In this document: positions 1 to 10,571 of the stretch, piece by piece
How the letters are laid out: the number at the start of each line of letters is the position of its first letter
Numbering within the stretch: position 1 is the first letter of the stretch
DNA from: Corticium candelabrum
Lineage: Eukaryota; Porifera; Homoscleromorpha; Homosclerophorida; Plakinidae
Length of the DNA: 64,000 nt
Assembly (NCBI RefSeq): GCF_963422355.1
Contig: NC_085096.1
Location: forward strand, 2,051,001-2,115,000
Reading direction: 5' to 3'
The notes under the pieces: model-generated
Databases searched by the model: none
What the model was told of the DNA's origin: nothing
What the model saw: the letters and a program-made list of their open reading frames with translations, nothing else
Translations under genes and position numbers: made by a program

Positions 1-174
1 GAGTCATGCAAGTACAAGCACTGCTGCTGGAACAACTGCTGGGACCACGTCCTTGTACCGCTTGTCTCCTCCAACGCTCCAATTAACGAACTTTATGTGT
101 CAACTCCAATTAATACTCACCGTTTGGCAGCTTTTCTTTGACACCATCACGATGCAGCTTTTGTTCACTCTCTA

Positions 175-966
175 GTGCACGACCTCACACACGGTTGCTC
201 TATTGGTTTCTCTGGCCCAAAGATTTCTCATATTAACCCAAACCTTTCTTCTGCCCATGATCATTCAGACGTTGTTCAGAAACAATTACAAAGTGAATGT
301 GATTACGGACACATGACAAGACCTTATGACATACCACATTTGGAAAACTTTTGGTGCTCAGGTCTAGGTGTAGTCCCGAAAAAGGGAGGTGTATGGCACG
401 TAATCATGCACCTGTCGGCCCCATTTGGGTCTAGTGTCAACGACTGCATTTCCAAGGAAGACTTTTGTCTAAAATACAGTAGTACTGTCCACAATGCTAT
501 CGCCATCCTTCAGCGCTTGGGTCCATCAGCCGTCATGGCAATAGTCGACATAAAGCACGCCTTTTAACTTTGTCCAGTCCTGCGAGAGGACTTGAATTTA
601 CTTGGCCATAAATGAAACGGAAAATTTTACATGGACTAATGGCTTCCTTTCGGTTTACGTTCAGTGCCGTTCTTATTCAATCGGCTAGCCGACTTACTGC
701 ATTGGATTTTGGTTAATGAATGCGGTGTAGTGAATGTTATACACTACATAGACGATTTTTTCATTGCTGTGCCTTCTGCAAAAGAGTGCGGGAAATTGTT
801 GCAAACTGTTCATGATCTATTTGACGTTATTGGGGTCTCACTCGCCCCGGAGAGGGCCGTTGGTCCATCATCAATCATGACGTTCCTGGGCATCGAGTTG
901 GATGTTCTCCGACAAGAAATTTGCCTTCCACCGGATAAACTAGAGGAATTGCGCATTGCCATTTGA
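175..966 (+). pseudogene. DIRS-like reverse transcriptase, frameshifted
   Basis: The first part (175-567) has the hallmarks GVVPKKGG, a WHVIMHLSAPFGSSVN stretch and VDIKHAF, which are RT fingers/palm motifs of DIRS-type elements. It stops at TAA just after VDIKHAF. The palm resumes in another frame and contains YIDDFF (about 745-762), the RT active-site box with both aspartates, followed by FLGIELD. At least two frame breaks separate these parts. The minus-strand copy at 49818-49034 shows the same motifs. Confidence 0.85.
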
Positions 967-999
967 GATTGGCTTGAACGAAAAAATGCAGGAAGCGTG

Positions 1000-1598
1000 A
1001 GCTACTCTCTTTGCTTCGGACCATGAACTTTGCATGCAAGGCAGTGCCTACAGACGGTTTTTTCATGCAATGCCTCATTGACCTCAGCACCAAAGCCAGG
1101 ATGCCTCAGCATTTTCTTACCCTCAGTCAGCAAGCGCGACTTGATTTGGCATGGTGGAACAGTTTTCTTTCTACATGGAATGGTCACTCGTTCTTTCTAG
1201 ATTCAGAATGGTCGAGCTCGCCTGACATGAATCTGTTCACTGATGCCTCTCTCACAGGCTACGGTGCTTTCTATGGCGGGGCCTGGCTGTTTGGTGAATG
1301 GGTTGGAGCACAACTCAACCATCCGATAGCTTGGAAGGAACTTGCAGCGATCATCATAGCCTCTCTAACATGGGAGACCAGTGGAAGGGCAAGAGAGTCT
1401 TATTTCATTGCGACAATTACACGATACTCTATTCATGGCAAAACAGCAGTTTCCCGTTCCTCAGCCATTATGGGTCTTTTATGGAGATCGTTCCTGATAG
1501 CGGCAGAGGGTAACTTTGCTATCAGACTGTCGCATGTTTCTGTAACCGATAACAGTATTGCTGATGCCTTATCTCGTTCACAGGTGACAAGATTTTGA
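1000..1598 (+). pseudogene. DIRS-like RNase H domain
   Basis: Translation in this stretch shows LFTDASLTGYGAFYGG and, at the end, ADALSRSQ. These are the first aspartate motif and the terminal 'ADALSR' motif of the RNase H domain that follows RT in DIRS-like elements. The middle part (HCDN motif) is read in a second frame (about 1298-1513), so a frameshift lies inside the domain. It no longer encodes a continuous enzyme. Confidence 0.8.
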
Positions 1599-1639
1599 CA
1601 ACTAGCCCCACGGGCCCTTCCCGTTACAACTCCAGTTTC

Positions 1640-2570
1640 ACAGCTCGCCCTGGATCTCTGACCGCTGAGGCTTTATGCAGCAAGTGGTGGCAGCATCTAC
1701 AAGTAGCTACCAAGTCGGCCTCAAGCGCTACCTTACATTCTGTGCGATGGGCATCGTACTCCATTCCCTGCCTCTGAAGCACAGATGATGGACTTCTCTG
1801 CCTTCATTGCACAGTTGGCCAGCTACGCAACCATAAAGGTTTACCTGGCAGGAATCCGTCTGGAGCACATTGAAAGGGATTTCTCACACTCGTTCGTTGA
1901 CTTTCCTAGCCTCAAACTGGTGCTGAGAAGTATGCGTCACAAAGGCGCAAACACCTCAATTCTGCTTTTCGATCACGGTGGATGTCCTCCGCAGCCTAAT
2001 AAGGTCACTTCTTGATGTATTGGTCATGAGCTGTTATGACATTTGTCTGATGTGGTCAGCTTGTACACTCGCCTTTCTGGTTTCTTGCATTGCGTAGAGT
2101 TTGTAGCGACTGACTCGAGACGTTTCTCAGACATCGACCTTTGACGATCTGATGTTACCGCTTCAGGCGATGTTTTTCTTGTATTTTTGCGCAGCTGCAA
2201 GACAGACCCGTTCTGTGTGGGCCACACCGTTTACATTTATCCATGTGGGTGTTCTTTATGCACAGTACGAGCTTTGCACTATTTTCTGGCAATTGTGAAG
2301 GCACTCCTGGTGAGCCATTGCTTCAACATGCTGATGGTGCTTACTTAACTCGCAGATCGTGTACAGTACACGTACCGCTCGTCTGTTTACTGTTACATGC
2401 AGCCGGCATTGAGGAGACACTCTACTTGGGTCATAACTAACTTCCGTATCGGTGCAGCAACAACTTCTGCAGTTGCAGGTATGCCCCTTGGTTGATCCAG
2501 ATGTTGGGTCGCTGGTCTAGCGACTGCTACCGACGCAGCGTCTGCACCTCAGCGGAGACACCCAGGGGAG
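1640..2570 (+). pseudogene. DIRS-like tyrosine recombinase, broken
   Basis: An N-terminal SAM-like segment (about 1770-1960: YATIKVYLAGIRLEHIE, then LKLVLRSMRH) is followed by scattered catalytic-domain pieces, including SRRFSDI and WLIQMLGRWSS (about 2492-2523). The box that should read G-H-S-x-R is disrupted here, with a stop right after TGHN. The inverted copy keeps TGHSIRIGAATT at 47634-47581, which shows what this region was. The copy is non-functional. Confidence 0.8.
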
Positions 2571-2590
2571 TCCCTTCACAACTGGCAGCC

Positions 2591-3020
2591 ACGTCTGCTC
2601 ATGGTACTCCGACTTGGTGTCCACTTGCTTGAGAGTTGCATTTGGGTCTTGCAGGCTGAGCTCTGGAGGGAATGTGGGGTACGGTTACGTAAGCGAGTTC
2701 AGCCTTACAGTCTGGGCGAGCTCTACTTGGTTTTGAAGCCTGGCGTCTCAGGCGGTTCAAGAAACCCGGCGCTGTTGGCGTTTTAGAACCAGCACTCTGG
2801 TTCGGATGTGTTTTGTGTTTGGCGCTTTGGACGGTGTTGTCTGTGATGTGATCGATCTGGCACTTTGGATGATCATATGGTTCAAGTTAGTTCGGCGCTC
2901 CGAACGGTGTTCAGCATTTGAGTTCGACTGTACCCTACCCCTACTGTGAACTCCTCCCAATGCGACCCAAATTGCATTGCAACGGTCTGAAGCATGGTGT
3001 TCTCGCGGCATGGTGTTAAT
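2591..3020 (+). repeat. 3' part of the DIRS-like insertion, repeated inverted at 47.07-47.5 kb
   Basis: There is no recognisable protein. The stretch matches the reverse complement of about 47530-47065 along its length, for example the CTCGGCATTG-poor segment around the GAACACCATGC motif near 3000. It ends where sequence homologous to a small death-gene exon (TGAGATGACGG) starts at about 3021. It is probably the terminal region of the element. Confidence 0.5.
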
Positions 3021-3629
3021 GTGAGATGACGGCAGTCAGTGCAAGTGAGATATTGTCATAACGATTGTTTGTATGAGTGAAACTGTAACCAAATGTGTGT
3101 TGTGATTTAGGCAACACAGACAGACAGTCATCAAGTTTATTCTGTGGAGAGTGGAGACACAGTCAGATAAGTATGGTTTGTTGCCTTGAGTTTTAGTATT
3201 TTAATTAATCTTCTTGGATTCGTATATGTCTGTATACACAGATGTGTGTCAATACTGTTTGATGACGTGTTAATACATCTTGACTAAATACATTTGTGTA
3301 TAGATCCTGAGCTGTCAACTAAACAACATAGCAAGGTGGCACCAGACGATCTGGTTGCTGTGGCAAGTGCAGTGGGTGTAAACTGGGAGGAGCTCGGTGC
3401 CAGACTAGCACCAGTCATGTTTAGTATCATAAAGACGGAACAGATGAAAGCTCAGTATGGTAAACCTTTCATTCAGTCTCGTTCAATGTTGGAGGAATGG
3501 GCGAACGGATTGGACAAGGAAGCTATCAACGGGTCACTGATTGAATCTCTATTGAAGACGAACGTGAGACGACAAGTCAATGAAATATTTGGAGAAGATC
3601 TCGTGACGAATGTGGAAACAAATGGCTGA
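3021..3629 (+). pseudogene. Orphan 3' exons of an ANK-ROCO-death gene (small exon plus death domain)
   Basis: A small exon (3111-3170, flanked by TTTAG and GTATGG) and a last exon (3304-3629, acceptor TGTATAG, stop TGA) match the last exons of gene B. The last exon is open and encodes a death-domain fold with DDLVAVASAVGVNWEELGAR, a conserved SRSMLEEWANGLDK and FGEDLVT near the end. All upstream parts (ANK, Roc, COR) are missing and replaced by the DIRS-like element. A near copy is at 32129-32457. Without a start it is best regarded as a remnant, although an unseen upstream exon could still use it. Confidence 0.7.
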
Positions 3630-4350
3630 TGAAAGAGTCAGATATGGTAAGCATACATTCATATACATAATTGTTGAAACAATAAGGGTGTGTAGTGAGG
3701 AGACGGTGGCATTTACAGTAGATATAGTTGGGCAGCATACAAGTTATTCTTGTGCTTTACTGGATACTCATTGCAAGTACAATCATCAGCTACAGTGGAT
3801 GCCACTTAGTTACCAGACCACTTTTTTGCTCTTGAAATGTTTGCTGCAATGAAATGGCCAGGCCAGCTATTGTAAGTGTACAGTATATCTACGGCTCTAA
3901 AGTACTATGGTGTATGACACAAGCTGGAAGTAAACACTGAAATGGACTTGCATGTGAAAAACCTAGTTAATAAGCTTTGTCTTGAATTGGCTGCAGTAAT
4001 GAAGTATGGAGTATTGACACTGTTGTGTATCTTGATAAGAATGAAGCGGCTGCTCTTATTGTTAAGTTAGTGGTTGAATTAAGCAGTATTCACTGTACTG
4101 TACTGTACTAAGAGTTTTGTGTGTAAGATGTGTTTCCATGTATGTAATTATTATTGAATTATGTATGCATGTTATGCATAAAGGTATCAAGTTGCAGAAT
4201 CCGATATTCAGCAACAGTGAGTGGAATATTGGGATGTTGCTGTATGTACTTACACTGCTTGGAAAATGATGGATTAGGAGCTATCTTGTTTGTGGTTGCT
4301 TACATTAGTATCTTACACATGCACATTCATACACTCTACTTACACCCCCT

Positions 4351-4433
<83 letters not shown>

Positions 4434-4509
4434 CCACTACTCCCACACTGACATCCTTCGTCATGTTCCCCACGAAGATCCCACCTACGCACAGCTTACT
4501 ATCACCACA

Positions 4510-4579
<70 letters not shown>

Positions 4580-4751
4580 TACGACACAAACACACTTTAG
4601 TCATTACTAAATTTAGGTCAAGTCTGGGCACGTTAGTTCAATCATGTTTGTGCCTCTAGTCGAATGCCTTGCTGTAAGCAGCATTAAACATTTGTTGTGC
4701 TTTGTGATTTCATTGAGTTACTCACTACCTCATATCATGTGTCTCTTGCAG
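3630..4751. other. Gene-free stretch with CA microsatellites, repeated at 32.46-33.53 kb
   Basis: No coding region is supported. Two long (CA)n runs (about 4345-4430 and 4510-4573) give spurious Thr/His or Cys/Val frames. The non-repeat parts match 32458-33527 over most of their length, so this is part of the duplicated unit between an orphan death exon and an MH2 copy. Confidence 0.75.
4345..4430. repeat. (CA)n microsatellite
   Basis: Uninterrupted CA dinucleotides run for about 85 bases. A second run occupies about 4510-4573. Confidence 0.97.
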
Positions 4752-5307
4752 AATATGTACAGTCTCTTGGGAGAGATACATGTATACGAAACTGGTGCAA
4801 CATTGCATATGGGGAACGTATGCAGAGAGTCGCTCATGTGTATAATGTGACGAGCGATCGTGAGTGTGTGAATCTCTATGCAGAGTTAGCGCTTGCAAAC
4901 AGCCTGTGTATAGGATCGCTGACGAACAACAAGCGATTGGATGCCGTCAAGAGAGTAAGAGATCACATCGGTTGTGGTATCCAGATTTTGTGTGAAGACG
5001 ATGGAGTTTGGATCTACAATCAGAGCGACTACCCGATCTTTGCTTAGAGCTTGACTCTGGACTATATGTCGAAGGGCCGACTACTCGCAGTCAAGAAAGT
5101 CCAAATCGGCTACTCGACTCGAGTCTTTGACTTTGAGAGATGTCGAGAGATGCTCGAATGCGAGAAGACGCCACAGACTGGAAAATACGTGACGATCCGT
5201 TCTCATTTAGAGTTAGCTTCGGGAAAGGCTGGGGACCTAGCTACACGAAGCAATATCCGAGCAGTTGCCTATGCTGGATTGAAGTATTTCTTAATGTCAC
5301 ACGGTAG
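4752..5307 (+). pseudogene. Inhibitory-Smad MH2 domain, copy 1 (stop and frameshift)
   Basis: After a CTTGCAG acceptor the translation gives NWCNIAY, LCIGSL, VWIYNQSDYPIFA, LTLDYMSKGRL, STRVFDFERC, and in a shifted frame GKGWGPSY and CWIEVFLN before TAG. This is the MH2 order of SMAD6/7-type Smads, with no C-terminal SSxS. An in-frame TAG at 5045-5047 replaces a glutamine codon (CAG in other copies), and a 1-nt deletion near 5190 shifts the C-terminal part. Five further copies lie in the window and all are damaged. Family assignment rests on motif order; the inhibitory subtype is a strong but unaligned inference. Confidence 0.8.
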
Positions 5308-5316
5308 CAGCACTTG

Positions 5317-6706
5317 CATGACGCTAAACAACAAGGCATGCCAGGAGTAAAGCTGCAACTAGGTTACATGTGGAGCAATCCAATTCACATTGGAGCTGAT
5401 TCTGAATTTGTGTCTCTGAATGGAAGTAATCATTTACCATAAACTGTGAATGTTAAATCACTGGACAATGAAGTTGTACTTTCAGATTATCTATGTGCCT
5501 GGTTTCCTGCAAACAGTGAGGTTAGTTGCACTGTTCTAAGACTTATTAGTCAATTGTTACTATTTTGTTTCTGGTTTAGTTTGCTGTCCTTTTGGAGCCT
5601 CATATGTACTTAGCACCCGATACAAGGTTACTACAATGTGAACAGTCAAAGTGTTTAGCAGAGAGTCTTCCATTGTATGCAAGTAAGATAAGCTGGTCAT
5701 CCTTACAATTGATATGTTATGATGATGTGTATGCACATTTGTGATTCAGTCGAGTCAACCTCCGCTATTTCTCATCTTCTGAGTGACACTCATGTTGATG
5801 AATGTCTTCAAAAGGTAACTGAAGTTACAGATAAAGAAGATGACATAATATGTGACGACTGGAATAGTTTGTGGTGTGCAAGAAATGGATGTGCAAGTCA
5901 ACATCAGCGACTGTTGGCAAGCTAATTGAACGACTCAGTGCTATTTATCGAAACGATGAAGCAGAAACTCAAGTGTAGGTGACTCTACATTGTCATAAAA
6001 AAGCTGAACATTGTAAATGCCATTTGCTGTTTTCTTTAGGCAGGAGAGTGTGAGACGAAGACAGTCAGTGTAGGTCAGATATTGTCATGACGATTGTGTG
6101 AGTAAAACTGTAACCAAATGTGTTGTGTTCATGCATTACAGACAGACAGTCTTCCAGTACATTTTTGTGTGGAGTTGAGACATAGCCAGATAGGTATGGT
6201 TTGATTGGTTTGTATTTGTGTATGTTGTATGCAGTATGTATGTTGTGTATGTCAATACTGTATATTGCATTTCAATTATAATGAGACCATCTTGCACTCT
6301 AATTACCTGATTGTAACTCTTTACATCATTCCTTTGTTTGATGGGACATACAGCCTGACTAAAGACATTTGTGTATAGAAACTGAATTGGCAAGGAGAGG
6401 GCATTGCAAGGTGAGATCTGGTTGCTGTAGCAGTCCTTGTGGGTGTGTTGTGGGACAAGCTTGCCACCGAGCTAGCACCAGATTTGTGTAGCACTGGAAA
6501 GATAGACCAGATTAAAATACAATTTTATTTTAGTGTTTCAGTCAATGCAGTGCAATGTTGGAAAAATGGTCTAGCAATTGGGACAAGAAAGCAACCAATG
6601 GGGCACTGATGGAGGCTTTGTTATAGACGGACATGAAAACACAAGCAAACAAAATATTTGGAAAAGAACTCGTGAAATATGTGAAATCCAACCATTTGCA
6701 TTAGAG
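5317..6706 (+). pseudogene. 3' fragment of an ANK-ROCO-death gene: COR tail, linker, death remnants
   Basis: The fragment starts right after MH2 copy 1 with the COR C-terminus (5317-5520, [12 protein letters not shown] with stops). It continues with the 103-nt linker exon (5580-5682) and the first death exon (from 5750), which lacks about 100 nt in the middle so that the LW of DDWNSLW joins directly to a later ARNGCASQH reading. A second death exon remnant follows (6379-6706). The same internal deletion occurs at 19.9 and 34.6 kb, so the fragment was broken before the unit was duplicated. Confidence 0.75.
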
Positions 6707-7842
6707 ATGCAGTAAGAGTACATGTATTGTATTGCTAATTAACTTAATTGACAGTTCCATCTCATGTAATCTCAATGTGATTATCATGACACAGCCCACT
6801 CCATTGCTGGTGTCATATGTGTCCCACGTTTTAGGCAGTCAAATGATTATAAGGTGCAAGAGTAGCTATAATGTGTAATATATTTATTGTATAAATACTT
6901 ATCTGCTTCTCTTGCTGATAAGTATTCTATTCGCTATGAGCAACAGGTTGGTTTTGGTTGAGTGGGAGGAGCTCTGTATTGAACAGAGAACACGTGTAGG
7001 ATAAAGCGAGGAATGTGTTGTTGTGTCTAAACAAGTGCCATGTAGTAATCGATTTGTCTTTGGGGTCAACTAATCGCTCTCCTCGCATTTGTCTGTGCAG
7101 TAGGAGGCGAGACGAGTGCATTGTCGTCGGCTGGTGCATCCATATCGGAATAACGCATTCGATGTGAGCCTACGTAAACACGGTGATGAGGTAAAGCTTT
7201 GTGAAAGATGGTGGCTTTCAATGTATTAGTCTCTGTGTACCCCGAGGAACGTGTGTGTGATGATGGGCGTGGACGAATCGGTTTCTGTCGTGTGAGCTGT
7301 TGTGTGGCTTGTGGGTCTTGTTTGTAGTCCTCAGCGATGGATGGTGAGGATGAGAGCTTGTAGCAGAGCTGTGTGTCTGATTAGGCGTCCCCTGTGTTTG
7401 TTTGAGTGGCAACAGGCATCTTGACAGCTAGATGTAATGAGTGGACTGGCGTTTTTGACTGAGTGGAAGGTGTGTGGGCAGTTAGCCGACTGATTGTTTG
7501 ACTGAACAACAACATTGAAATTTTTATTGAGATTTCCATAGCAACATAAAATTTAGACGCAAACATTTTGCAAATTTGTTTTGGTGACGTTTCAGTTTTG
7601 GGTAAATTTAGAGATGAGGTTCCTTTCTGGTTAGTGATACTTTAGTGGAAAGTGATATCTCACACTCTTATGTCTAGGACTTGATTTACACACACACACA
7701 CCACATGTTTAGTCATTCCTAAATATAGGTCAAGCCTTTCTGTTTGTGCCTTTCATGGATTCTCTTGCTGCATAAAACATTTGTTGTACTTTCTGGTTTC
7801 GTCAAGTTATTCATTGCCTCATATCCTGTGTGTCTCTTGCAG
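6707..7842. other. Intergenic stretch, no gene seen; repeated in units 2 and 3
   Basis: No coding region with motif support was found. The sequence recurs at about 20826-22237 and 35481-36858, where TG and CA microsatellites have grown inside it; in this unit those repeats are almost absent (about 7688-7702). A spacer conserved between units could hide an unrecognised exon or promoter, but I see no protein motif. Confidence 0.6.
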
Positions 7843-8386
7843 AATATGTACAGTTTCTAGGGAGAGGTACACGAAACTGGTGCAGCATCGCTTACTGGGA
7901 ACTCATGCAGAGAGTCAGAGGGATGTGTAATGCAACGAGCGAGTGTGTGGATATCTACGCAGAGTCAGCGCTTGTAAACGGCCTGTGTATAGGACCGCTG
8001 ACGAATGACAAGCGATTGGATGCCGTCAAGAGAGTGAGAGATCACATCGGACGTGGCATCCGGATTTTGTGTGAAGATAACGAAGTTTGGATCTACAATC
8101 AGAGTGACTACTCGATCTGTGGTCAGAGCCCGACTCTGGACTATATGTCGAAGGGCCAACTACCTGCGGTGAAGAAAGTCCAACCCGTCTACTCGACTCG
8201 AGTCTTTGACTTCGAGAGATGTCGAGAGATGTTGAATGCGAGAAGACACCACGGAGTGGAAACATGCCTGACGATCCGTTCTCATTCAGAGTTAGCTTCA
8301 CGAAAGGCTGGGGACCTAGCTACACGAGACAATATCCAAGCAGTTGCTTATGCTGGATTGAAGTATTTCTCAATGTCACACGGTAG
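7843..8386 (+). pseudogene. Inhibitory-Smad MH2 domain, copy 2 (least damaged)
   Basis: This copy starts at a TTGCAG acceptor and reads RNWCSIAYWELMQRV, LCIGPL, IGRGIRIL, VWIYNQSDYSICGQSPTLD and STRVFDFERCREM in one frame. One base is then missing near 8230 compared with copies 1, 3 and 4. The rest (DDPFSFRVSF, KGWGPSYTRQY, CWIEVFLN, TAG at 8384-8386) continues in the next frame. Apart from this lesion the MH2 core is complete. It lies about 870 nt upstream of the ATG of gene A, as copy 4 does for gene B. Confidence 0.8.
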
Positions 8387-9259
8387 CAGCACTTGCATTG
8401 CCAACACCACTAAGGATCTCTCCACCACCCCACCCTCGGGATTCTAATAATCTATGATTTTTATGCTGGACTAAGGATAGTTATTTTGTTATGTAAGTGT
8501 AAATAGTAGACAATTGATTGGTTGTAAAGATACGTAGTGAATTGAGATGGAGGACAAGCAAGTCGAGTGATACTTTTGTGCAGTGACGAGCGAGTACTGT
8601 AGTAGTTTTGCTGCTTGGTGGTGGTTTTGTGTATGGGTTTGCCCATAGTGTGGCAGTTAAGAATGGAGTCAATAGAATTAAAGCTGCAGACTGGCGTTTA
8701 CGTTGACAATGAGGTGCAGTCTGATGATGGGACAGTCACATGTGATGACTGAGCAATAGTTGAATAAGTGAAGTGACATGCTTTTGTCACGTGGTCTCAA
8801 AGATGCAAGAGAGAAACAGATGAGTTTTGTTGCTGCTTCTAATACTAAAATCTTGACTAAATGATATTCTAGTTTTTGTCATTGTTTTGATGTATGTGGA
8901 TTGCATCATGTTCCGTATTGTTATTCGATTGGCAAATACTGTTTCTATTTTATACAAGACTTCATTGTAAATATGATAAATATCAGTGCATTTTGGTTTT
9001 GTGTATGAGAGTGTGAGGTTCCACTAATTAATTAAATTAATTATATGCAATGCAGTTTTTGTGTTTGAGTGTTTATTTGTGCGATAGGTTGTTTGTTTAT
9101 TTGACACTGTGTGCTCGTTTTTGTATTTACTTGTGCTTGTTTGCTGTACGTGTCACGTGACATGTACGGTCTGATGTAAGTCGTCACGATCATGTGACGT
9201 TTGTTGGGTGTGGTGTTGTTGTAAGATTCGCTGAGTAAAGAAGTTGAGAGACGACGGAA
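8387..9259 (+). promoter_or_regulatory. Presumed promoter and 5' leader of gene A
   Basis: This stretch has no ORF of interest and is nearly identical to 22792-23659 upstream of gene B. It contains AT-rich blocks (TTAATTAAATTAATTA at about 9026) and E-box-like sites close to the start codon. Conservation between A and B reflects recent duplication, so it is weak evidence of function. The last 80 nt are also similar in gene C. Confidence 0.4.
9152..9199 (+). promoter_or_regulatory. Palindromic E-box (GTCACGTGAC) and CGTCAC/GTGACG inverted repeat upstream of gene A
   Basis: GTCACGTGAC (9152-9161) is a perfect palindrome containing CACGTG, a core bound by bHLH-Zip factors. CGTCAC-GATCAT-GTGACG (9182-9199) is a second inverted repeat about 60 nt before the ATG. 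Gene B has the first site altered to GTCACGTGCC and keeps the second. Gene C keeps a CATGTGA core near its start. Function is inferred only. Confidence 0.35.
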
Positions 9260-10571
9260 ATGGAAGGGAATGTCGTTGAGGCAGCAAGTCGTAGACAGTG
9301 GGATAAAGTGAAGGACCTAGTGGACAGGGGAGGTGACGTCAATATACGGGATGGAATGAGACTGACAGCTCTACACCATGCGGCTAGTCATACTAATGTA
9401 GAGATGTGTAAATTTCTACTTGGTCGTGGGGCGGACGTCGCTGCTCGAGACAAAAATGGCAATATGGCAATTAGCACAGCGATCTTTCGCTCACGTGGTT
9501 CGAATTGTCTTGATGTTGTTCGTCTGCTACTAACAGACGTTACTGTGAATGCAGTAAACAACAATGGTAGAAGTCCTTTGCATCACGCAGTTCGATGCAG
9601 TCTTGTTGATATTGTGCAGCTGCTTGTGGATCATGGAGCTCATACCAATGTGGTAGATAAGGATGGAAATACACCACTACATGAAGCATGTATGAAAGGT
9701 AATATCAAGTCTGCTCGTTTGTTACTTTCCAGTGGTGCTAGCTCTTGTGCTTCTAACAATGATGGAAAGACGCCACTACATTGTGCAGCTGTTGGACAGA
9801 CAGAGTGTGTAGAATTATGTGACATTTTACTGACTCATGATGCTGACATTCATGCAGCAGACAAAGATGGGAACCAGCCATTACACATAGCATGTAAGGA
9901 AAGTAAGATTAAAATTGGGAAAGTGTTGATATCTCATGGAGCAGATGTAGTTGCTATTAATGGACAGAACTTATCACCTTTTCAATTAGCATCACAACAT
10001 TGTGGGAATCATCCTGACTTGTTTTTAGCTTTTTATAGGGCAGGATTGACCTCAATTCAGACTGAACACATTTGTCAAGCTTTGGAATTTGCATTCAGTA
10101 AAAACAATCAACTTACTGGTTGGGTGTTGAGCAAGATCTCTACAATGGCAGAAATATCTGTTTCTGAAAATTTGTCTAAATGGATTGACGCGATGGATGT
10201 TGATGAATTGCTTGCAGCAGCACTTCATGATGAGCAAATAGAGACGTGGTTTATGTTGATAGAAAATGGTGCAAGTGTAAATAGACCAGATAGATTCAGT
10301 CCTATTCAACCTCTCGCATTTGCAGTTAGAAAAGGACAATTTAACTTGTGTAAATTATTGATTGACCGAGGAGCATCAGTTAATGCTAAGGGTTACAAGT
10401 ATAAAGAACCACCTATATATTATGCTCTTACTGGAAACAAAACTGAAATCGTGAAGCTTCTTCTCTCCCATGGTGCAGAAGTCATGAATGTTAAGGTTGG
10501 AAAGAGATCAGCATTAGAACGCTCACAGACAACAGGAAGTCGCTCAGTGGCAAGAATATTGAATTGTGCAG
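9260..10571 (+). CDS. Gene A exon 1: ankyrin-repeat domain
   Basis: About 437 codons starting at MEGNVVEAA. Ankyrin repeats are evident from recurring T/PLHxAA and G-A-D signatures: TALHHAASHTN, RSPLHHAVRCS, NTPLHEACMKGN, KTPLHCAAVGQ, NQPLHIACKES and, after a helical non-canonical stretch (about residues 255-325), two more repeats ending with [12 protein letters not shown]. Roughly nine to ten repeats are present. The exon ends in phase 1 at GCAG|GTATTT. It carries one copy of the 68-residue double-ankyrin module that is amplified in gene B. Confidence 0.9.

Larger units (their letters stand above)
1..2590 (+). mobile_element. Decayed DIRS-like (RT-RNase H-tyrosine recombinase) retrotransposon, left copy
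   Basis: The plus strand carries, in order, a Cys-rich zinc-knuckle remnant (about 1-60), a reverse transcriptase, an RNase H and a tyrosine recombinase. This domain order with a recombinase instead of a DDE integrase defines the DIRS group. The frame is broken several times, so the copy is dead. The 5' end lies outside the window. A closely related copy lies inverted at 50015-47070, and matching sequence continues past the coding part to about 3020. Group assignment is firm; the family within DIRS-like elements (DIRS, PAT, Ngaro) is not resolved here. Confidence 0.85.

Noticed and set aside
7843-8386. Functional Smad gene at MH2 copy 2
   Set aside because: A base is missing in the middle of the domain and no MH1 exon or start is visible.
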